From: Altererythrobacter sp. BO-6
GTDB lineage: Bacteria > Pseudomonadota > Alphaproteobacteria > Sphingomonadales > Sphingomonadaceae
Reading direction: 5' to 3'
Length of the DNA: 64,000 bases
Assembly (NCBI RefSeq): GCF_011047315.1
Contig: NZ_CP049259.1
Span: 1,612,001-1,676,000 of the forward strand
Shown here: piece after piece, positions 38,701 to 47,879 of the stretch
Position numbering within the stretch: position 1 is the first letter of the stretch
Layout: each line of letters begins with the position of its first letter
The notes under the pieces: model-generated
The model's database searches: none
What the model was told of the DNA's origin: nothing
What the model saw: the letters and a program-made list of their open reading frames with translations, nothing else
Made by a program: the position numbers and the translations under genes

Positions 38701-39174
38701 TCAGAGCGCCTTCGCGGCCGCGAGCACTTCCTCGGCGTGGCCCTTGACCTTCACCTTGTCCCAGACCTGGGCGATCTTGCCGTCTGTGCCGACGAGATAG
38801 GTGGTGCGGACCATGCCCATATAGGTCTTCCCGTACATCTGCTTCTCAGTCCAGATGCCGAGCGCATCGGACAGGCCGCCTTGCTCCGCGTCACTCGCAA
38901 GCGGGGCGGTAAGCCCATGCTTGGCGATAAATTTCGCGTGTTTGGCGGGCGGATCCTTGCTTACCCCAAGCAGCGCCACCCCGGCCTTGGCAAATTCGCC
39001 GGCCAGGGCTGAGAAATCCTTGTTCTCGGTAGTGCAGCCCGGGGTGTCGTCCTTGGGGTAAAAGAACAGCACGAGCTTCTGACCGCGGAAGTCGGAAGGC
39101 TTCACAGTCCCGCCATCGGGGGTCGCCATCGCGATGTCGGGCAGGGTGTCGCCGGTGCCTGGGAATTTGGTCAT
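38701..39174 (-). CDS. bcp: Thioredoxin-dependent peroxiredoxin (Bcp/PrxQ type)
   Basis: Cytosolic peroxidase of 157 residues reducing H2O2 and organic peroxides. The motif FYPKDDTPGCTTENKDF places the peroxidatic Cys47. The usual second cysteine of Bcp five residues later is replaced by Lys/Asn residues, and no other cysteine exists in the protein, so it is a 1-Cys form. ATG 39174 overlaps the glnE stop (39171) as ATGA, and the COG2833 gene follows 7 bases later. The glnE-bcp-COG2833 order is typical of sphingomonads. Confidence 0.93.
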   Translation of the reverse strand: MTKFPGTGDTLPDIAMATPDGGTVKPSDFRGQKLVLFFYPKDDTPGCTTENKDFSALAGEFAKAGVALLGVSKDPPAKHAKFIAKHGLTAPLASDAEQGGLSDALGIWTEKQMYGKTYMGMVRTTYLVGTDGKIAQVWDKVKVKGHAEEVLAAAKAL

Positions 39175-41867
39175 TGATCGATCTCCAGTTCGAATCCGAA
39201 GGTTCGTTGCCATGCCGCGGCAACCGCATGGCGCGCTTCGCTGAAACTACGCAGCAGCGCGGGATAGGTTTCGCATCGGCAGGCACGCGCCAGTGCCGCA
39301 GCGGCAGCTGGCGGCGGCTCAGCGAGGTCCGGGGAGAGCAGCCTGCCTGCTACCAGCAGCCGACTCATCAGATCCTGCGCTGGCCGGATATTGTCGGGTA
39401 GCAGACCGGACGCAACCAGAGCATCCGCCGCCTTGGCGAGGTCAGGCTCCATCCCCACCCCGTCGCGCAGCTGGAGGAAGTGTATCACGAATTCGAGATC
39501 GACCAGGCCGCCGCGGAGCAGTTTGGCATCGAGCGGGCCGCCGGGCGCCTTGTGCTGCGCCATCTCGCTGCGCATTTTCAGCACGTCTTCGCGCAGCTGC
39601 ACCGGGTCGCGCGGTTTGGTCAGGACAGCTGCAATAATGTGCTCAAGCTGCGCCCGTGCCTCGGGCGAGCCGACCAGTACCCGCGCCCGCGTCAGCGCCA
39701 TGTGCTCCCAGGTCCACGCCGCTTCGTGCTGGTATTTGGCAAAGGCATCGAGCGTGACACTGAGCGGCCCCTGCGCGCCCTGGGGGCGAAGCCGCGTGTC
39801 GATCTCGTACAGGGCGCCATGTGCGGTTGGCACCGACAGCGCCGCGCTCACGCGCTGGGCCAGCCGGTTATAGTAATGCGTTCCGCCCAGCGACCGGTCG
39901 CCATCGGATTCGGCGCCGGTCTCGCCGCTGAACAGGAAGATGATGTCGAGATCGCTGGCATGGGTCAGCGCGCCGCCGCCCAGCCGCCCCAATCCCAGCA
40001 CCAGCAGTTCGCTATCGGCAATCCGGCCGTGCTTGCGTGCAAATTCTTCGCAGGCGGCAGCATGGGCGACATTCAGCCCGGCCTCCGCCGTGCGCGACAA
40101 TGCGGCTGCGATATCGAGCGGGTCATGCAAGGCTTGAATCAATTGCAGGCCCAATGCGAAACGCAATTCGCCGGTGACGATGCGGATCCGGTCAAGCTGG
40201 CGCTCGTAATCGCGCCCGGCATCGCCAGCCTGCATGCGGGCAGCAATCGCTTCGACGTCGCCCGGCAGGTTGATCGCACTGGCGTCAATGAGCGTGTCGA
40301 GCAGTTCGGGCCGCCGCCCCAGCTCCTCGGCCAATGTGGGTGCCAGTGTCAGCACTGCCATCAGCTGGTCGAACAGCCCTGGTCGCGCTTCAAGCAGGCG
40401 GAACAGATTGATCGCAGAGGAGGCGTTCGCGAGCACGCCCTCCCAGCGCAGCAGGGCGCGATCGGGGTCATCCGCCTTCGCCAGCGCTTGCATCAAGGCC
40501 GGCAGCATGGCGTCAAACGCCTCTAGCGCGGCAGCGGAGCGCAGCGACTGGTAGCGCCCGTCGCGCCAGCCCGCGATCCGCTCTGCCAGACGTTCGGGAT
40601 CGCCAAAGCCCAGGGCAGCCAGCCGCTGCGCGATCGGGGCAGGCGCAGGCTCGACCGGCTCAGCCGCATTGCCGATTCCCAGCAGTCGATCATAGCTTTG
40701 AGCCACCCGCCCGGTCACGTCGCGCAATTCTTCCACCAGCGCCGCGCCATCGGCCAAGCCGTCCAGCCGGGCCACGGCATCGAGCGCGCCACCCGCCGGC
40801 AGGGCATGCGTCTGCTGGTCATTCACCATCTGCAACCGGTGCTCGACGACGCGCAACCGGTCATAGGCCTCGCCCAGCATGGTCGCTTCTTCCTCCTCGA
40901 TCCGCCCTGCCGCCGCCAGTGCATCGAGCGCCGCCCGCGTGCCGCGCAGCCGCAGTGAGGGATCGCGCCCGCCATGGATGAGCTGGTGCGTCTGCGCGAA
41001 GAATTCCACTTCGCGAATGCCGCCGCGGCCATGCTTCAGGTTGAAGCCGGGGCCGACTTCTTTGGGGCCGGTGTAGTTCGATCGGATGCGCGCGGTCAGG
41101 CGGCGGATTTCGTCGATCGCCCCGAAATCGAGGCTGGAGCGCCACACAAAAGGCCGCAGAGCTTCGAGGAAGCGCTGGCCAGCGGTCAAGTCGCCTGCCG
41201 CCGCACGCGCCCGGATGAAGGCGGCGCGCTCCCACGCCAGCGCGAGGCTTTCGTAATGCGTCAACGCAGCATTGCACGAAATTGCCAGCGGGCTGACCTC
41301 GCTGGCCGGCCTGAGGCGCAAGTCAACCCGGAAGACATAGCCTTCCTCCGTATTCTCGCTCAGCAGCCGTACGATTTCGCGGGCATAGCGTTGCGCTGCC
41401 TCGCCCGGATCGTCGCGCTCGCGGCGGGGCAGCGTTTCGGGGTCGTACAGCAGGACCGGGTCGATATCAGAGGAATAGTTGAGCTCGTTTGCACCATGCT
41501 TGCCGAGCGCCAGCGCGATCATCCCGCGCGGTTCGGCGGCCTCAACCCGGCGCGTGATCGCTTCAGCGATCGCGCGATCGAGCGCCCGATCGGCCAGCGA
41601 CGAAAGCTCCGCCATCACCCGTTCCAGCGAGAACGCCCCGGCAAGGTCGCCCACTGCCAGTGCCGTGGCATATGCCAGGCGCTCTCGCCGTAGCGCCACG
41701 CCAAGGTCAGGCGCATTCTCGCCTGCGCTGCGCGCCCATGCAAGTGCAGCCTCGCCTTCGCCTGCTTCGAGCAGCGCGGCTAGCTGTGGCTGGCGCTCGA
41801 GCACACGGGCAAGGAAAGGCGCCTCTGCCCGCGCCCGCGCCAATGCGTGATGCCACTCGCTTGCCAT
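39171..41867 (-). CDS. glnE: Bifunctional glutamine synthetase adenylyltransferase/adenylyl-removing enzyme
   Basis: Controls glutamine synthetase by adenylylation and de-adenylylation under PII control. 898 residues from ATG 41867 with GGGAGCAGG upstream. Two nucleotidyltransferase domains are seen: the removase domain with LGKHGANELNYSSDIDP (Asp134, Asp136) and the transferase domain with LGRLGGGALTHASDLDIIF. The linker contains the conserved GRGGIREVEFFAQTHQLIHGG, split here into its N- and C-parts of the same motif. It leads bcp and COG2833 and is divergent from an M28 peptidase gene. With gltBD and gdh it makes nitrogen assimilation a theme. Confidence 0.95.
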   Translation of the reverse strand: MASEWHHALARARAEAPFLARVLERQPQLAALLEAGEGEAALAWARSAGENAPDLGVALRRERLAYATALAVGDLAGAFSLERVMAELSSLADRALDRAIAEAITRRVEAAEPRGMIALALGKHGANELNYSSDIDPVLLYDPETLPRRERDDPGEAAQRYAREIVRLLSENTEEGYVFRVDLRLRPASEVSPLAISCNAALTHYESLALAWERAAFIRARAAAGDLTAGQRFLEALRPFVWRSSLDFGAIDEIRRLTARIRSNYTGPKEVGPGFNLKHGRGGIREVEFFAQTHQLIHGGRDPSLRLRGTRAALDALAAAGRIEEEEATMLGEAYDRLRVVEHRLQMVNDQQTHALPAGGALDAVARLDGLADGAALVEELRDVTGRVAQSYDRLLGIGNAAEPVEPAPAPIAQRLAALGFGDPERLAERIAGWRDGRYQSLRSAAALEAFDAMLPALMQALAKADDPDRALLRWEGVLANASSAINLFRLLEARPGLFDQLMAVLTLAPTLAEELGRRPELLDTLIDASAINLPGDVEAIAARMQAGDAGRDYERQLDRIRIVTGELRFALGLQLIQALHDPLDIAAALSRTAEAGLNVAHAAACEEFARKHGRIADSELLVLGLGRLGGGALTHASDLDIIFLFSGETGAESDGDRSLGGTHYYNRLAQRVSAALSVPTAHGALYEIDTRLRPQGAQGPLSVTLDAFAKYQHEAAWTWEHMALTRARVLVGSPEARAQLEHIIAAVLTKPRDPVQLREDVLKMRSEMAQHKAPGGPLDAKLLRGGLVDLEFVIHFLQLRDGVGMEPDLAKAADALVASGLLPDNIRPAQDLMSRLLVAGRLLSPDLAEPPPAAAAALARACRCETYPALLRSFSEARHAVAAAWQRTFGFELEIDQ

Positions 41868-41979
41868 GCCTGCTCCCTGCCTGCGAGCGCGGCACTTCGC
41901 AAGCGCGGCGGCGCTTGCCCCGGCGTCGCTCCTCTGCAAAGGGAGGCGCCGCACGTACTTTGGAAGAGGATACCCCCTG

Positions 41980-43662
41980 ATGATCAGATCGATGATCGGC
42001 CTTGCTGGCGCATCGTTGCTGCTGGCTAGTTGCAACGGCATGAGCGGCGAGGCCGCGCTCGACATTCCCGAAGTCGCCAATGGCGACATTTCGCAGGCAA
42101 CCATGGTCGATGTCACGCGCAAGCTTGCATCCGACGAGTTCGAAGGCCGTATGCCCGGCACCAAGGGGGAAGAGCTGACCGTCGCCCTGCTGAGCGAGAA
42201 ATTCGCTGCTGCCGGCCTTCAGCCGGGCAACAACGGGTCGTGGGTGCAGGATGTGCCGCTGGTGGAAATCACCGGCAAGAATTTCGCGCCGCTCACCATC
42301 ACCAATGGCCAGACCGACTTGGTCTATGACTTCGGCAGCGAATGGGTGGGCGTGACCTATCGCGAGGACGCACAAACCCAGCTGGCCAATAGCGAGCTGG
42401 TGTTCGTCGGTTACGGCATCAACGCTCCCGAACGTGGCTGGAACGACTACGATGGCGTCGACGTCAAGGGAAAGACGGTGGTGATCCTGGTCAACGATCC
42501 CGACTGGGAAACGCCGGGCCTGACCGGTCCGTTCAACGGCCGAGCGATGACCTATTACGGGCGCTGGACCTACAAGTTCGAAGAGGCGGCGCGGCAGGGG
42601 GCAGCGGGCGCGCTGATCGTGCATGACACCGAACCGGCAAGCTATGGCTGGAACGTGGTCGAGAGCTCCTGGTCGGGCGCGCAAGCCTATCCCCAGTATG
42701 GCGACAACGCGCCGCCGCGCACGCTGATGAACGGCTGGATCCAGAAGGAAGTCGCGCGCGAATTGCTGGCCGCTGCGGGGCAGGATCTCGACGCACTGAG
42801 CGCCGCTTCAAAGCAAGAGGGCTTCAAGCCGGTGCCGCTGGGCTTCACCGCCTCGACCAGCTTCCAGAACGATATCCGCACATTCATGTCAAAGAATGTC
42901 ATCGGGGTTCTGCCCGGCGCCAAACGGCCTGACGAATATGTCCTTTACACCGCGCATTGGGACCATCTGGGCCGCTGCACGCCCGCGCCCGACGGCGACG
43001 ATATCTGCAACGGCGCGGTGGACAACGCCACCGGCACGGCGGCGCTGGTCGCACTGGCGGAAGCGCATGCCAAGGCTGGGGCGCCTGACCGCAGCCTGGT
43101 GTTCCTGGCGGTGACCGCTGAGGAATCGGGCCTGCTCGGCGCGCATTACTACGCCGAAAACCCCGTCTTCCCGCTGGCGCAAACGGTGGGCGGGGTGAAT
43201 ATGGACGCCTTCGACATGGCCGGGCCGGCCAAGGACGTGACTGTGGTGGGCCCAGGCAAGTCGCAACTTGACCAGTTCCTTGAAGCGGCACTGGTCGCGG
43301 ACGGCCGCGTAGCCACTCCCAACCCCAGCCCGGAAGCAGGCTACTACTATCGCAGCGATCATTTCGCCTTTGCCAAGCTGGGCGTGCCGATGCTGTATCT
43401 CGACGGCGGGCAAGACCTGATCGAAGGCGGCAAGGAGGCCGGCAAGGCGCTGGCCGATGACTATCGCGCCAACCGCTATCACGGGCCGAAAGACGAGTTC
43501 GACGAGAATTGGGACTGGTCAGGCGTGATGGCCGACCTGCAGCTGATGTATCGCCTTGGCCGGATGATGGCGATGAGCACCAGCTGGCCCAACTGGAACG
43601 ACGGCGACGAATTCCGCGCAACCCGCGACGAATCCTGCGCCGCCGCCGACACCGGCTGCTGA
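41980..43662 (+). CDS. M28 family metallopeptidase, lipoprotein
   Basis: Exported aminopeptidase-like enzyme of 560 residues. The signal peptide ends in the lipobox LLLASC (Cys18), so it should be lipid-anchored. A PA (protease-associated) domain occupies roughly residues 130-280. The M28 domain follows, with zinc ligands in YTAHWDHLG (His), GAVDNATG (Asp), TAEESGLLG (Glu) and SDHFAFA (His), and VNMDAFDMAG. GGAAGAGGA precedes ATG 41980. Substrates are likely peptides in the periplasm. It is followed after 34 bases by the agmatine deiminase gene. Confidence 0.93.
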   Translation: MIRSMIGLAGASLLLASCNGMSGEAALDIPEVANGDISQATMVDVTRKLASDEFEGRMPGTKGEELTVALLSEKFAAAGLQPGNNGSWVQDVPLVEITGKNFAPLTITNGQTDLVYDFGSEWVGVTYREDAQTQLANSELVFVGYGINAPERGWNDYDGVDVKGKTVVILVNDPDWETPGLTGPFNGRAMTYYGRWTYKFEEAARQGAAGALIVHDTEPASYGWNVVESSWSGAQAYPQYGDNAPPRTLMNGWIQKEVARELLAAAGQDLDALSAASKQEGFKPVPLGFTASTSFQNDIRTFMSKNVIGVLPGAKRPDEYVLYTAHWDHLGRCTPAPDGDDICNGAVDNATGTAALVALAEAHAKAGAPDRSLVFLAVTAEESGLLGAHYYAENPVFPLAQTVGGVNMDAFDMAGPAKDVTVVGPGKSQLDQFLEAALVADGRVATPNPSPEAGYYYRSDHFAFAKLGVPMLYLDGGQDLIEGGKEAGKALADDYRANRYHGPKDEFDENWDWSGVMADLQLMYRLGRMMAMSTSWPNWNDGDEFRATRDESCAAADTGC

Positions 43663-43696
43663 GTCCGGCTGCGCTGAGGAAAGGGGTAACCGGTCG

Positions 43697-44677
43697 ATGG
43701 CTGACATCCTGATGCCGCCCGAATGGGCTCCGCAGGACTGGCTGTGGATCGGCTTCCCACACCTGGCCGATGAATGGCCCGGCTGGCTGGAACCCGCGCA
43801 AGTGCAGATCGCCGCTTTCGCCAGCGCCGTGGCGGAGAGCGGGCAGGAAGTGCGCTTGCTGGTGCGCGACGAGGCCAACGAAGCGCGTGCCCGCGAGCTG
43901 GTGTCAGGCGCGGTCACTCTGGAGCGGCGCGTCTATGGCGATATCTGGCTGCGCGATACGGGGCCGCTAGTGCGCGCTGACGGAAGCGCGCTGCGCTGCT
44001 GCTTCAACGGCTGGGGCGGCAAATATCTGATGCCGGGCGATCAGACGATCGGCGCAGAGCTGGCCGGCGATGCCGGCTTGCCGGTGGTCGAGAGCGACTG
44101 GATCCTTGAAGGCGGGGCGATCGATGGCGACGGCACGGGGATCGTGCTGACGACCGAGCAATGTCTGCTCAACCCCAATCGTAACCCGCAGTTATCACGC
44201 GGCGAGATCGAGGCGCGACTGGCGCGGGACCTCGGCTTCACACAAGTCATCTGGCTGGGCGGTGGGCTTATCAACGACCATACTGACGGGCATGTCGACA
44301 ATCTCGTGCGCTTTGTGGCGCCCGGGGAAGTGGTCTTGCCGCGCGCCACGGGCACTGATGACCCCAACGCCGCGATTTATGCCGACGCGAAGGCGCGTAT
44401 CCTTGAAGCAGGCTTAAAGCTGTACGAAATACCCTCGCCGGGCCTTATCGAACGGGATGGAACAATCGAACCGGCCAGCTATGTCAATTTTGCGATCACC
44501 ACACATTTGGTCGTAGTGCCGACCTTCGGCTCGCCGCATGATGCCGAAGGCGTAGCGGCGATTGCCGCGCTATTCCCTGATCGCGACACGATTGGCCTGC
44601 CGGGCGAGGCCGTGCTTGCGGGCGGCGGCGGATTCCACTGCGCCAGCCAGCAAATGCCTGCCCTAGAGCCAGTTTAA
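43697..44677 (+). CDS. aguA: Agmatine deiminase family protein
   Basis: Guanidine-modifying enzyme of the peptidyl-arginine deiminase fold that converts agmatine to N-carbamoylputrescine. 326 residues. Catalytic groups visible are DIWLRDTGP (Asp), the GLINDHTDGHVDN loop (His/Asp) and Cys315 in GGGGFHCASQQMP. The usual partner, N-carbamoylputrescine amidase (aguB), is not in the window, so assignment to agmatine rather than another guanidine is by family only. It is close behind the M28 gene and may share its transcript. Confidence 0.92.
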   Translation: MADILMPPEWAPQDWLWIGFPHLADEWPGWLEPAQVQIAAFASAVAESGQEVRLLVRDEANEARARELVSGAVTLERRVYGDIWLRDTGPLVRADGSALRCCFNGWGGKYLMPGDQTIGAELAGDAGLPVVESDWILEGGAIDGDGTGIVLTTEQCLLNPNRNPQLSRGEIEARLARDLGFTQVIWLGGGLINDHTDGHVDNLVRFVAPGEVVLPRATGTDDPNAAIYADAKARILEAGLKLYEIPSPGLIERDGTIEPASYVNFAITTHLVVVPTFGSPHDAEGVAAIAALFPDRDTIGLPGEAVLAGGGGFHCASQQMPALEPV

Positions 44678-44712
44678 CGACCCGTTAGGATTTCGGCGCG
44701 ACAATTGGCGCC

Positions 44713-44853
44713 ATGTCCAAAGTCATTACCCTTACGCGCGCGGCCGAGTGGGCACACAAAGTCGCAGAGGCCCGGATGGAAGTGCTGCGATCGACGATCG
44801 TGTGCTCTTGCGCCGTGGCACTTATCGCCGCCGGCCGCGCGCTTCCTTTCTGA
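44713..44853 (+). CDS. Small hypothetical protein (46 residues)
   Basis: An ATG frame MSKVITLTRAAEWAHKVAEARM... of 46 residues, with a hydrophobic C-terminal half (TIVCSCAVALIAAGRALPF). The codons are GC-rich at third positions as in neighbouring genes. No strong ribosome site and no family recognised. It lies 35 bases after agmatine deiminase and ends in a 14-base tandem duplication that reaches the thrS stop. It could be a real small membrane protein or chance. Confidence 0.35.
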   Translation: MSKVITLTRAAEWAHKVAEARMEVLRSTIVCSCAVALIAAGRALPF

Positions 44854-44869
44854 CTCTTCCTTTCTGACT
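44842..44869. repeat. 14-bp perfect tandem duplication
   Basis: CTTCCTTTCTGACT occurs twice head to tail at 44842-44855 and 44856-44869. The first copy carries the TGA of the small plus-strand frame; the second abuts the thrS stop. It looks like a slippage duplication in the convergent gap. Confidence 0.9.
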
Positions 44870-46866
44870 TAGGCCAGATCCGGCGGCGTTGCCGCTTCTT
44901 CCAGCATCGCGATCGCTTCTTCGACGCTCATCACCTTCTGGTGCTCGACGCCCAGGGTGCGCACGGCGACCGTGCCTTCTTCGGCCTCGCGCTTGCCCAC
45001 CACCAGCAGATGCGGAACCTTGGCTAGGCTGTGTTCGCGCACCTTGTAGTTGATCTTCTCGTTCCTGAGATCGCTGTCGACACGGATTCCGGCCGTCTCG
45101 AGCTTGGCCACCACGTCCTTGGCGTAGCCATCGGCGTTGGATACGATCGTCGCTACCACCGCCTGGACCGGCGCCAGCCAAACCGGCAGGCGCCCGGCGA
45201 AATGCTCGATCAGGATGCCGATAAAACGCTCGTAGGACCCGAAGATTGCGCGGTGGAGCATCACCGGTCGGTGCTTCTCGCCGTCTTCCCCGATGTAGCT
45301 TGCGTCAAGCCGTTCGGGCAGCACGCGGTCGGACTGGATCGTGCCGACCTGCCAGGTGCGGCCGATCGCGTCGGTGAGGTGCCATTCGAGCTTGGGTGCG
45401 TAAAAAGCGCCTTCGCCGGGCAGCTCTTCCCAGCCATATTCCTTGGTTGCAAGGCCGGCGTCGATCACCGCCTGGCGCAGTTCAGCCTCGGCCTTGTCCC
45501 AGTCCGCGTCGGAGCCGTAACGCTGCTCGGGCCGCAGCGCGAGCTTGATCTGGTAGGAAAAGCCGAAGTCCCGGTAGATCCGGTCAGCCAGTTCGCAGAA
45601 CTTGCGCACTTCCTCGACGATCTGGTCTTCGCGGCAGAAGATATGCGCATCATCCTGCGTGAACTGGCGCACGCGCATCAACCCGTGCAGCGCGCCGTGC
45701 GGTTCATTGCGATGGCAGCAGCCGTTTTCGTAAAGGCGCAGCGGCAGGTCGCGATAGCTCTTGATGCCCTGGCGGAAGATCAGCACATGCGCCGGGCAGT
45801 TCATCGGCTTGAGCGCCATCCAGTCGGCATCGTCCGACACCAACGGGCCTTCATCCTCGGTGTTGGGCACTTCGTCGGGGATGACGAACATGTTCTCGCG
45901 GTACTTGCCCCAATGGCCGGACTGCTCCCACTGGCGCGCGTCCATGACCTGCGGGGTCTTGACCTCCTGATAGCCGGCGGCGTCGATCGCGCGGCGCATA
46001 TAGGCCTCGAGCTCGCGCCACACCTTGTAGCCATGCGGGTGCCAGAAGACGCTGCCGTGCGCCTCTTCCTGCAGGTGGAACAGGTCCATCTCGCGGCCCA
46101 GCTTGCGGTGGTCGCGCTTGGCCGCTTCCTCCAGCCGGTGCAGGTGCGCATCGAGCTGCTTCTTGTTGAGCCAGCCGGTGCCGTAAATTCGCGTCAGCTG
46201 CGCATTGCGCTGGTCGCCGCGCCAATAGGCACCCGCGACACGCATCAGCTTGAAGGCTTGCGGATCGAGCTTGCCGGTGGAGGGCAGGTGCGGGCCGCGG
46301 CACATGTCGAGCCAGTCGTCACCCGACCAGTAGACCGTCAGTTCTTCGCCCTCGGGCAGTTCTTGCGCCCATTCAGCCTTGAAGCTCTCGCCTTCGGCCT
46401 GCCACTTGTCGATCAGTTGCTGGCGCGACCACACCTCGCGGCGGAGCGGCTTGTCGGCACGGATGATCTCGCGCATCTTTTCCTCGATCGCGGGAAGATC
46501 ATCCATGCTGAAGGGCGCGCGGCTGGCGGGTGCCATCACGTCATAATAGAAGCCGTCATCGGTCGCCGGGCCAAAGGTGATCTGCGTGCCGGGCCACAGC
46601 GCCTGCACTGCTTCAGCAAGGACATGGGCATAGTCGTGCCGCGCCAGTTCCAGCGCATCCGCCTCATCGCGCGCAGTGACCAGTGCCAGCTCGGCATCGC
46701 CTTCGAAGGGTCGATCCAAGTCGCGCAATTCTCCATTCACACGCGCAGCCAGCGCCGCCTTGGCAAGGCCGGGGCCGATTGCAGCGGCGACATCCGCCGG
46801 GGTCGATCCCCGTTCCATTTCGCGCACCGAGCCATCGGGCAGGCTGATCTTGAGCAGTTCCGTCAT
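44869..46866 (-). CDS. thrS: Threonine--tRNA ligase
   Basis: Class II synthetase of 665 residues. An N-terminal TGS domain (residues 1-65, [19 protein letters not shown]) leads an editing domain with [16 protein letters not shown] and the zinc-type motif DMCRGPH. The catalytic core has the [10 protein letters not shown] and RHRNEPHG-like ([17 protein letters not shown]) motifs, and the C-terminus is an anticodon-binding domain ([13 protein letters not shown]). ATG 46866 ([13 protein letters not shown]) is the family start. A 414-base gap separates it from the next divergent operon and holds a hairpin about 100 bases upstream. Confidence 0.97.
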   Translation of the reverse strand: MTELLKISLPDGSVREMERGSTPADVAAAIGPGLAKAALAARVNGELRDLDRPFEGDAELALVTARDEADALELARHDYAHVLAEAVQALWPGTQITFGPATDDGFYYDVMAPASRAPFSMDDLPAIEEKMREIIRADKPLRREVWSRQQLIDKWQAEGESFKAEWAQELPEGEELTVYWSGDDWLDMCRGPHLPSTGKLDPQAFKLMRVAGAYWRGDQRNAQLTRIYGTGWLNKKQLDAHLHRLEEAAKRDHRKLGREMDLFHLQEEAHGSVFWHPHGYKVWRELEAYMRRAIDAAGYQEVKTPQVMDARQWEQSGHWGKYRENMFVIPDEVPNTEDEGPLVSDDADWMALKPMNCPAHVLIFRQGIKSYRDLPLRLYENGCCHRNEPHGALHGLMRVRQFTQDDAHIFCREDQIVEEVRKFCELADRIYRDFGFSYQIKLALRPEQRYGSDADWDKAEAELRQAVIDAGLATKEYGWEELPGEGAFYAPKLEWHLTDAIGRTWQVGTIQSDRVLPERLDASYIGEDGEKHRPVMLHRAIFGSYERFIGILIEHFAGRLPVWLAPVQAVVATIVSNADGYAKDVVAKLETAGIRVDSDLRNEKINYKVREHSLAKVPHLLVVGKREAEEGTVAVRTLGVEHQKVMSVEEAIAMLEEAATPPDLA

Positions 46867-46967
46867 CGTCTCATCCGTTTCACTTGCGCTGGCCCATGGC
46901 ACAGAGCCGCGCGCGCTTGAAGAGCGGTGTCGGTGAATTCGCAAATTTTCGGGAGGCTGACACCAGC

Positions 46968-46987
46968 GCCACCCGAAACCGGGTGGC
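46968..46987 (-). promoter_or_regulatory. Hairpin in the thrS leader
   Basis: A perfect 8-bp stem GCCACCCG/CGGGTGGC with a 4-base loop (GTTT on the minus strand). It stands about 100 bases upstream of thrS. No T-run follows, so it is not a simple terminator. It might be a leader or autoregulatory element; this is a structural observation only. Confidence 0.35.
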
Positions 46988-47209
46988 GGATCGGCTGTTA
47001 GCGCACGACCGACCGCCCCCGGATATCCGAGGTGGTAGTTGTGATCGTGGTGGTCCGCTTCTGCGCCATGCCCCGCCATATAGGCGCAAGGTCTTGCGAT
47101 GTCATTACCCTGATCGCAGTGGTCATCCGATCCCGCTTTGGTTGATGAGACATCGCCGCAAGGTACCGCATCCTCGTTCGAGCCAAATGGGAAAGGTCCC
47201 ACTCCAGTT

Positions 47210-47259
47210 TGGAAAGTGTACTTGACACTCGAGCGAATCAATGACAAGTGCCCTTTCCA
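47210..47259 (+). promoter_or_regulatory. Long inverted repeat, candidate XRE operator
   Basis: Two 15-base arms, TGGAAAGTGTACTTG (47210-47224) and CAAGTGCCCTTTCCA (47245-47259), match as inverted repeats at 13 of 15 positions around a 20-base spacer. The left arm continues into TTGACACT, itself an AGTGT-N5-ACACT dyad. The element lies 22-70 bases before the first gene of an operon encoding a small XRE regulator, so autoregulation by that protein is the natural guess. Confidence 0.55.
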
Positions 47260-47280
47260 TAGTTGAAAGGAAGCTTGACC

Positions 47281-47454
47281 ATGCCGCAAATCTACAAGGC
47301 CGTGCTGCTGGCCAGCACAATGCTCGGCATCGCCGTGCTCGCCATTCTCGACATTATTCCGGAAGAGGCAGCGCAATACGCTCCCGTCGCCCTCCTGGCT
47401 CTGTTCCCGTCAGCCTGGTTGAGCCGCTCCGGCCGCTGCGCCGGAAGGTGCTGA
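47281..47454 (+). CDS. Small hydrophobic membrane protein
   Basis: A 57-residue product, [20 protein letters not shown]..., with one clear membrane helix at about 7-25 and a second hydrophobic stretch ([15 protein letters not shown]) near 33-48, separated by an acidic IIPEEAAQ loop. The C-terminus is short and basic with two cysteines. AAGGAAG lies well placed before ATG 47281. It opens a four-gene plus-strand run; the next ATG starts 3 bases after its TGA. I do not know the family. Confidence 0.72.
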   Translation: MPQIYKAVLLASTMLGIAVLAILDIIPEEAAQYAPVALLALFPSAWLSRSGRCAGRC

Positions 47455-47456
47455 CG

Positions 47457-47879
47457 ATGGCCCGGCGATGGAGTCCGGCGGCACGGCGTTATGGCCGTCG
47501 GCTGGCGGCATTGATGACCGTTTACGTGCTGGCGCTGTTTGCTGCGGTCTGGCTGTTCAAGCACGGGCTGGTAAGCGGCCCGGCTGCTTGGACGCTTGCG
47601 ATCGCCCCGGCCCTGCCGATCATCGGCGTGTTCTGGGCCGTGATGCGTTTCATCATCGAGGAGACCGATGAATTCATCCGTTTGCTGATCGTGCGCCAAT
47701 GCATGGTGGCCACAGGCTTTTGCCTGACCGTGATGACGGTGTGGGAGTTCCTCCAGAACTTCGAACTGGTGCCTCCGGGCAATGGAGGCTTCGGCGCGGC
47801 CTTCTTCTGGTTCATAGGACTGGGCGTGGGCGCGCTTTACAATAAGCTGACCATGGGCACGGCCGGGTCCTGCGCATGA
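47457..47879 (+). CDS. Four-helix membrane protein of XRE-linked operon
   Basis: A 140-residue integral membrane protein of unknown function. Basic N-terminus MARRWSPAARRYGRR, then hydrophobic segments near 17-34, 43-66, 79-98 and 112-130. An acidic motif EETDEFIRLLIVRQ links helices two and three and is the most distinctive part. Its stop overlaps the start of the XRE regulator as ATGA (47876-47879). Membrane proteins of this kind accompany small YozG-like regulators in many bacteria, but no biochemical role is established. Confidence 0.82.
   Translation: MARRWSPAARRYGRRLAALMTVYVLALFAAVWLFKHGLVSGPAAWTLAIAPALPIIGVFWAVMRFIIEETDEFIRLLIVRQCMVATGFCLTVMTVWEFLQNFELVPPGNGGFGAAFFWFIGLGVGALYNKLTMGTAGSCA

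Larger units (their letters stand above)
46867..47280. other. Intergenic region between thrS and the XRE/membrane operon
   Basis: This 414-base divergent gap holds the presumed thrS leader on the minus strand and the operon promoter on the plus strand. Besides the two elements listed separately (hairpin 46968-46987 and inverted repeat 47210-47259) it carries a TTGACA -35-like hexamer at 47222-47227, inside the inverted repeat, without a convincing -10 partner. Open frames here show no protein features. Confidence 0.55.

Noticed and set aside
45031..46920. A 629-codon frame antisense to thrS
   Set aside because: Third-position GC bias of thrS keeps the opposite strand open; no domains seen and ThrRS is certain.
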